Shown piece after piece: positions 5,639 through 7,005 of a stretch of DNA of 7,005 bases. The translations under genes were made by a program, and so were the position numbers. Within the stretch, counting starts at the first letter, position 1. Each line of letters starts with the position of its first letter. The notes under the pieces were generated by a model that saw nothing but the letters and a program-made list of their open reading frames with translations, searched no databases and had not been told where the DNA came from. Location of the stretch: positions 15,991-22,995 of the forward strand of contig HF989421.1 in the NCBI GenBank assembly GCA_000432175.1, in the 5' to 3' direction. This DNA is from Eubacterium sp. CAG:786 (GTDB lineage: Bacteria; Bacillota; Clostridia; Oscillospirales; Ruminococcaceae).

Positions 5639-6541
5639 ATGAAAAAAATGCTGTTCACCTATAATCCCAATTCCGGAAAGGGCGCAGTGAAGCAGGCGCT
5701 TTCGGATATACTTTCGACATTCACTGCGGGAGGGTACGACGTGCTGGTGCACCCCACAAGCTGTTCCGGAGACGCCATCGAATACATATCGCGCCGCGGA
5801 AAGGAATTTGACATGGTCGTGAGTTCCGGCGGCGACGGAATGCTGCACGAACTCGCCTACGGAATGTCAGCCGGTAAGGTCACATGCCCCTGCGGGTACA
5901 TTCCCTCGGGCACGGTCAACGACTTTGCCTCCTCGCTGAATATCCCCAAAGACATGCAGAAAGCCGCTGAAGTGATAATGCAGGAAAACTACCTGCCGGT
6001 GGATCTCGGGCGCTTCAACGGTGGATATTTTGCGTATATTTCCGCATTCGGCTGGTTCACGGACGTAAGCTACGTCACCAGCCAGAAAACCAAGAACCGT
6101 CTTGGTTCGTTAGCGTATTTTCTCACCGGGCTGCGTTCCTTTGAACCAAAATACCTCAAGGAAAACTCCGGCAAAGTAAAGATAACCTGGGAAAACGGCA
6201 CGATAGAGGACGACTTCATCTACTGCATGGTCGGCAACACGCATTCCGTCGGTGGAATGAAGAACCTCGTACCGGACGGCGCTTCCCTCACCGACGGCAA
6301 GCTCGACTGCCTGTTCGTGAAAATGCCGCATAACCTCGCGGACCTTGACGCAATAAACCGCTTCGTGATGTCCCACGACTGCGACACGGACATGATAGTT
6401 TCTTTCAAGGCCTCCAGCCTTTCGGTTTCCTGCGAAAAGCCGTTCCGCTGGACTCTGGACGGAGAAGACGGTGGAGAATACACCACCGCCGACATCGCAG
6501 TAGTACCCGGGGCGCTGAATATCGCGGTGCCTAAGGACTGA
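5639..6541 (+). CDS. Diacylglycerol kinase family (YegS/DgkB-like) lipid kinase
   Basis: The 300-residue length is typical of the soluble bacterial DAGK-catalytic-domain family. Visible motifs are the N-terminal NPNSGKG (9-15), the nucleotide-binding SSGGDGMLHE (62-71), GYIPSGTVNDFA (86-97, matching the family's G-x-x-P-x-GT-x-NDFA), VPDGASLTDGKLD (211-223) and a C-terminal LDGEDG (273-278) that corresponds to the DGE containing the catalytic base in DgkB-type enzymes. It would phosphorylate diacylglycerol or a related lipid with ATP at the inner membrane face, recycling lipid into phosphatidic acid; the exact substrate is not readable from sequence. It is a single-gene unit, divergent from the Fe-S operon, with a consensus promoter and its own terminator. 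AGAAAGG (5622-5628) serves as ribosome binding site, 10 bases before the ATG. No abnormality seen. Confidence 0.92.
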   Translation: MKKMLFTYNPNSGKGAVKQALSDILSTFTAGGYDVLVHPTSCSGDAIEYISRRGKEFDMVVSSGGDGMLHELAYGMSAGKVTCPCGYIPSGTVNDFASSLNIPKDMQKAAEVIMQENYLPVDLGRFNGGYFAYISAFGWFTDVSYVTSQKTKNRLGSLAYFLTGLRSFEPKYLKENSGKVKITWENGTIEDDFIYCMVGNTHSVGGMKNLVPDGASLTDGKLDCLFVKMPHNLADLDAINRFVMSHDCDTDMIVSFKASSLSVSCEKPFRWTLDGEDGGEYTTADIAVVPGALNIAVPKD

Positions 6542-6548
6542 AACAAAT

Positions 6549-6581
6549 GAGGCTGCATTCACCTTGCAGCCTCTTTTTTTT
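6549..6581 (+). terminator. Intrinsic terminator of the lipid kinase gene
   Basis: A perfect 9-bp stem GAGGCTGCA/TGCAGCCTC (6549-6557 with 6565-6573), 7-base loop, then eight Ts, starting 7 bases after the stop codon. The minus strand has only a broken T-run after the hairpin, so it may also weakly end the convergent ABC gene. Confidence 0.95.
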
Positions 6582-6593
6582 AGAAGTTACTTT

Positions 6594-7005
6594 TTATAAT
6601 TCCACCACATCAGCTGCTGAAAGCGCTTCGCAGTCGGAACGATCATGCGTTACGACTATCGCGGTCTTTCCTGCAAGCATTTTTCTGCAGTACTCTGCGA
6701 CAGTTGCGCGGGTGCTTTCGTCAAGCCCCTTGAACGGCTCGTCCAGCACTATAACGGAATACTCTGCCAGCAGCGCCCGCACCATCGCCACGCGGCGCTC
6801 CCGCACCAGCGCCACGCGGCGCTTCATCCCCCCGGAAAGCTCCCGCACCGGTTTATCGGCGCAGCCGGGGAGCCCCACGGCTTCCAGCGCCTGCGTTATT
6901 TCAGCTGCAACGCGCTTGTTCCCTGTCACCAGACGGATATTAGCGGCTGCGGTCAGGTTTTCGCACAGCCTGTCCTCCTGGAACACCGCTGAAAACACCG
7001 CGTCC
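6594..7005 (-). CDS. ABC transporter ATPase, C-terminal part, NitT/TauT type (5' partial)
   Basis: The frame is open through the right edge, so Walker A and the start are outside. In order it shows a Q-loop (AVFQEDRL), the signature LSGGMKRR, Walker B VIVLDEP, D-loop KGLD and the switch VTHD. Residues such as VFQEDRL and DEPFKGLD point to the nitrate/sulfonate/taurine (SsuB/TauB-like) importer ATPases, so it should energise uptake of an organic or inorganic anion; its permease and binding protein would be further right. Unusually, RRVALVRE is followed by RRVAMVRA: a 24-bp tandem duplication adds eight residues between the signature and Walker B, where family spacing is nearly constant. The frame stays open and the other motifs are intact. 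It ends at TAA (6594-6596). Confidence 0.88.
   Translation of the reverse strand, partial: DAVFSAVFQEDRLCENLTAAANIRLVTGNKRVAAEITQALEAVGLPGCADKPVRELSGGMKRRVALVRERRVAMVRALLAEYSVIVLDEPFKGLDESTRATVAEYCRKMLAGKTAIVVTHDRSDCEALSAADVVEL
6776..6823. repeat. 24-bp in-frame tandem duplication in the ABC ATPase
   Basis: 6776-6799 and 6800-6823 match at 23 of 24 positions (only 6785 T versus 6809 G differs). The repeat encodes RRVALVRE and RRVAMVRA in the helix after the ABC signature. Confidence 0.9.

Noticed and set aside
6996..6998. GTG as start of the ABC ATPase
   Set aside because: It encodes the Val inside the Q-loop region (DAVFSAVFQED); the gene continues past the right edge.

Overview
The window looks like chromosomal DNA of an anaerobic gut-type Firmicute in class Clostridia, most plausibly an Oscillospiraceae/Ruminococcus-like genome. 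This rests on protein family content (a GGGtGRT protein paired with a NifU-like scaffold, a YegS/DgkB-type lipid kinase, a NitT/TauT-type ABC ATPase with a DEPFKGLD motif), strong AGGAGG-type ribosome binding sites and canonical sigma-A promoters. It is an inference; no rRNA or other marker gene is present.

Layout. (1) Bases 1-1356, plus strand: 3' part of a gene for a multi-span membrane protein fused to an alpha/beta-hydrolase lipase domain; it is open to the left edge and ends at an intrinsic terminator (1364-1395). (2) 1439-1467 is a sigma-A promoter driving a 650-residue plus-strand protein (1520-3472) that carries the landmarks of a HipA/PI3K-like kinase fold. (3) A shared bidirectional terminator (3496-3521) separates it from a convergent two-gene minus-strand operon (5403 down to about 3553): a NifU-like Fe-S scaffold protein followed 16 bases later by the GGGtGRT protein. 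(4) 5455-5638 is a divergent control region with one promoter for each side, a palindrome that resembles a DtxR/IdeR iron box with widened spacing, and a 5'-leader stem-loop. (5) 5639-6541, plus strand: a diacylglycerol-kinase-family lipid kinase with its own terminator. (6) 6594-7005, minus strand: the C-terminal half of an ABC transporter ATPase, cut by the right edge.

Two genes show clear rearrangements. The GGGtGRT gene is interrupted 23 codons before its natural end by about 140 bp of unrelated DNA (about 3623-3762). Its conserved C-terminus (GNNPMVGATVA...) survives out of frame at 3553-3622, just upstream of the operon terminator, and the gene as read ends inside the insert with a foreign 34-residue tail. 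The ABC ATPase has a 24-bp in-frame tandem duplication between the LSGG signature and Walker B, adding eight residues to a helix whose length is normally fixed.

The Fe-S scaffold and GGGtGRT proteins probably act together in iron-sulfur metabolism, and an iron-type operator beside their promoter would fit, though that is unproven. The kinase-like protein is the least characterised gene here and the best candidate for new biochemistry.
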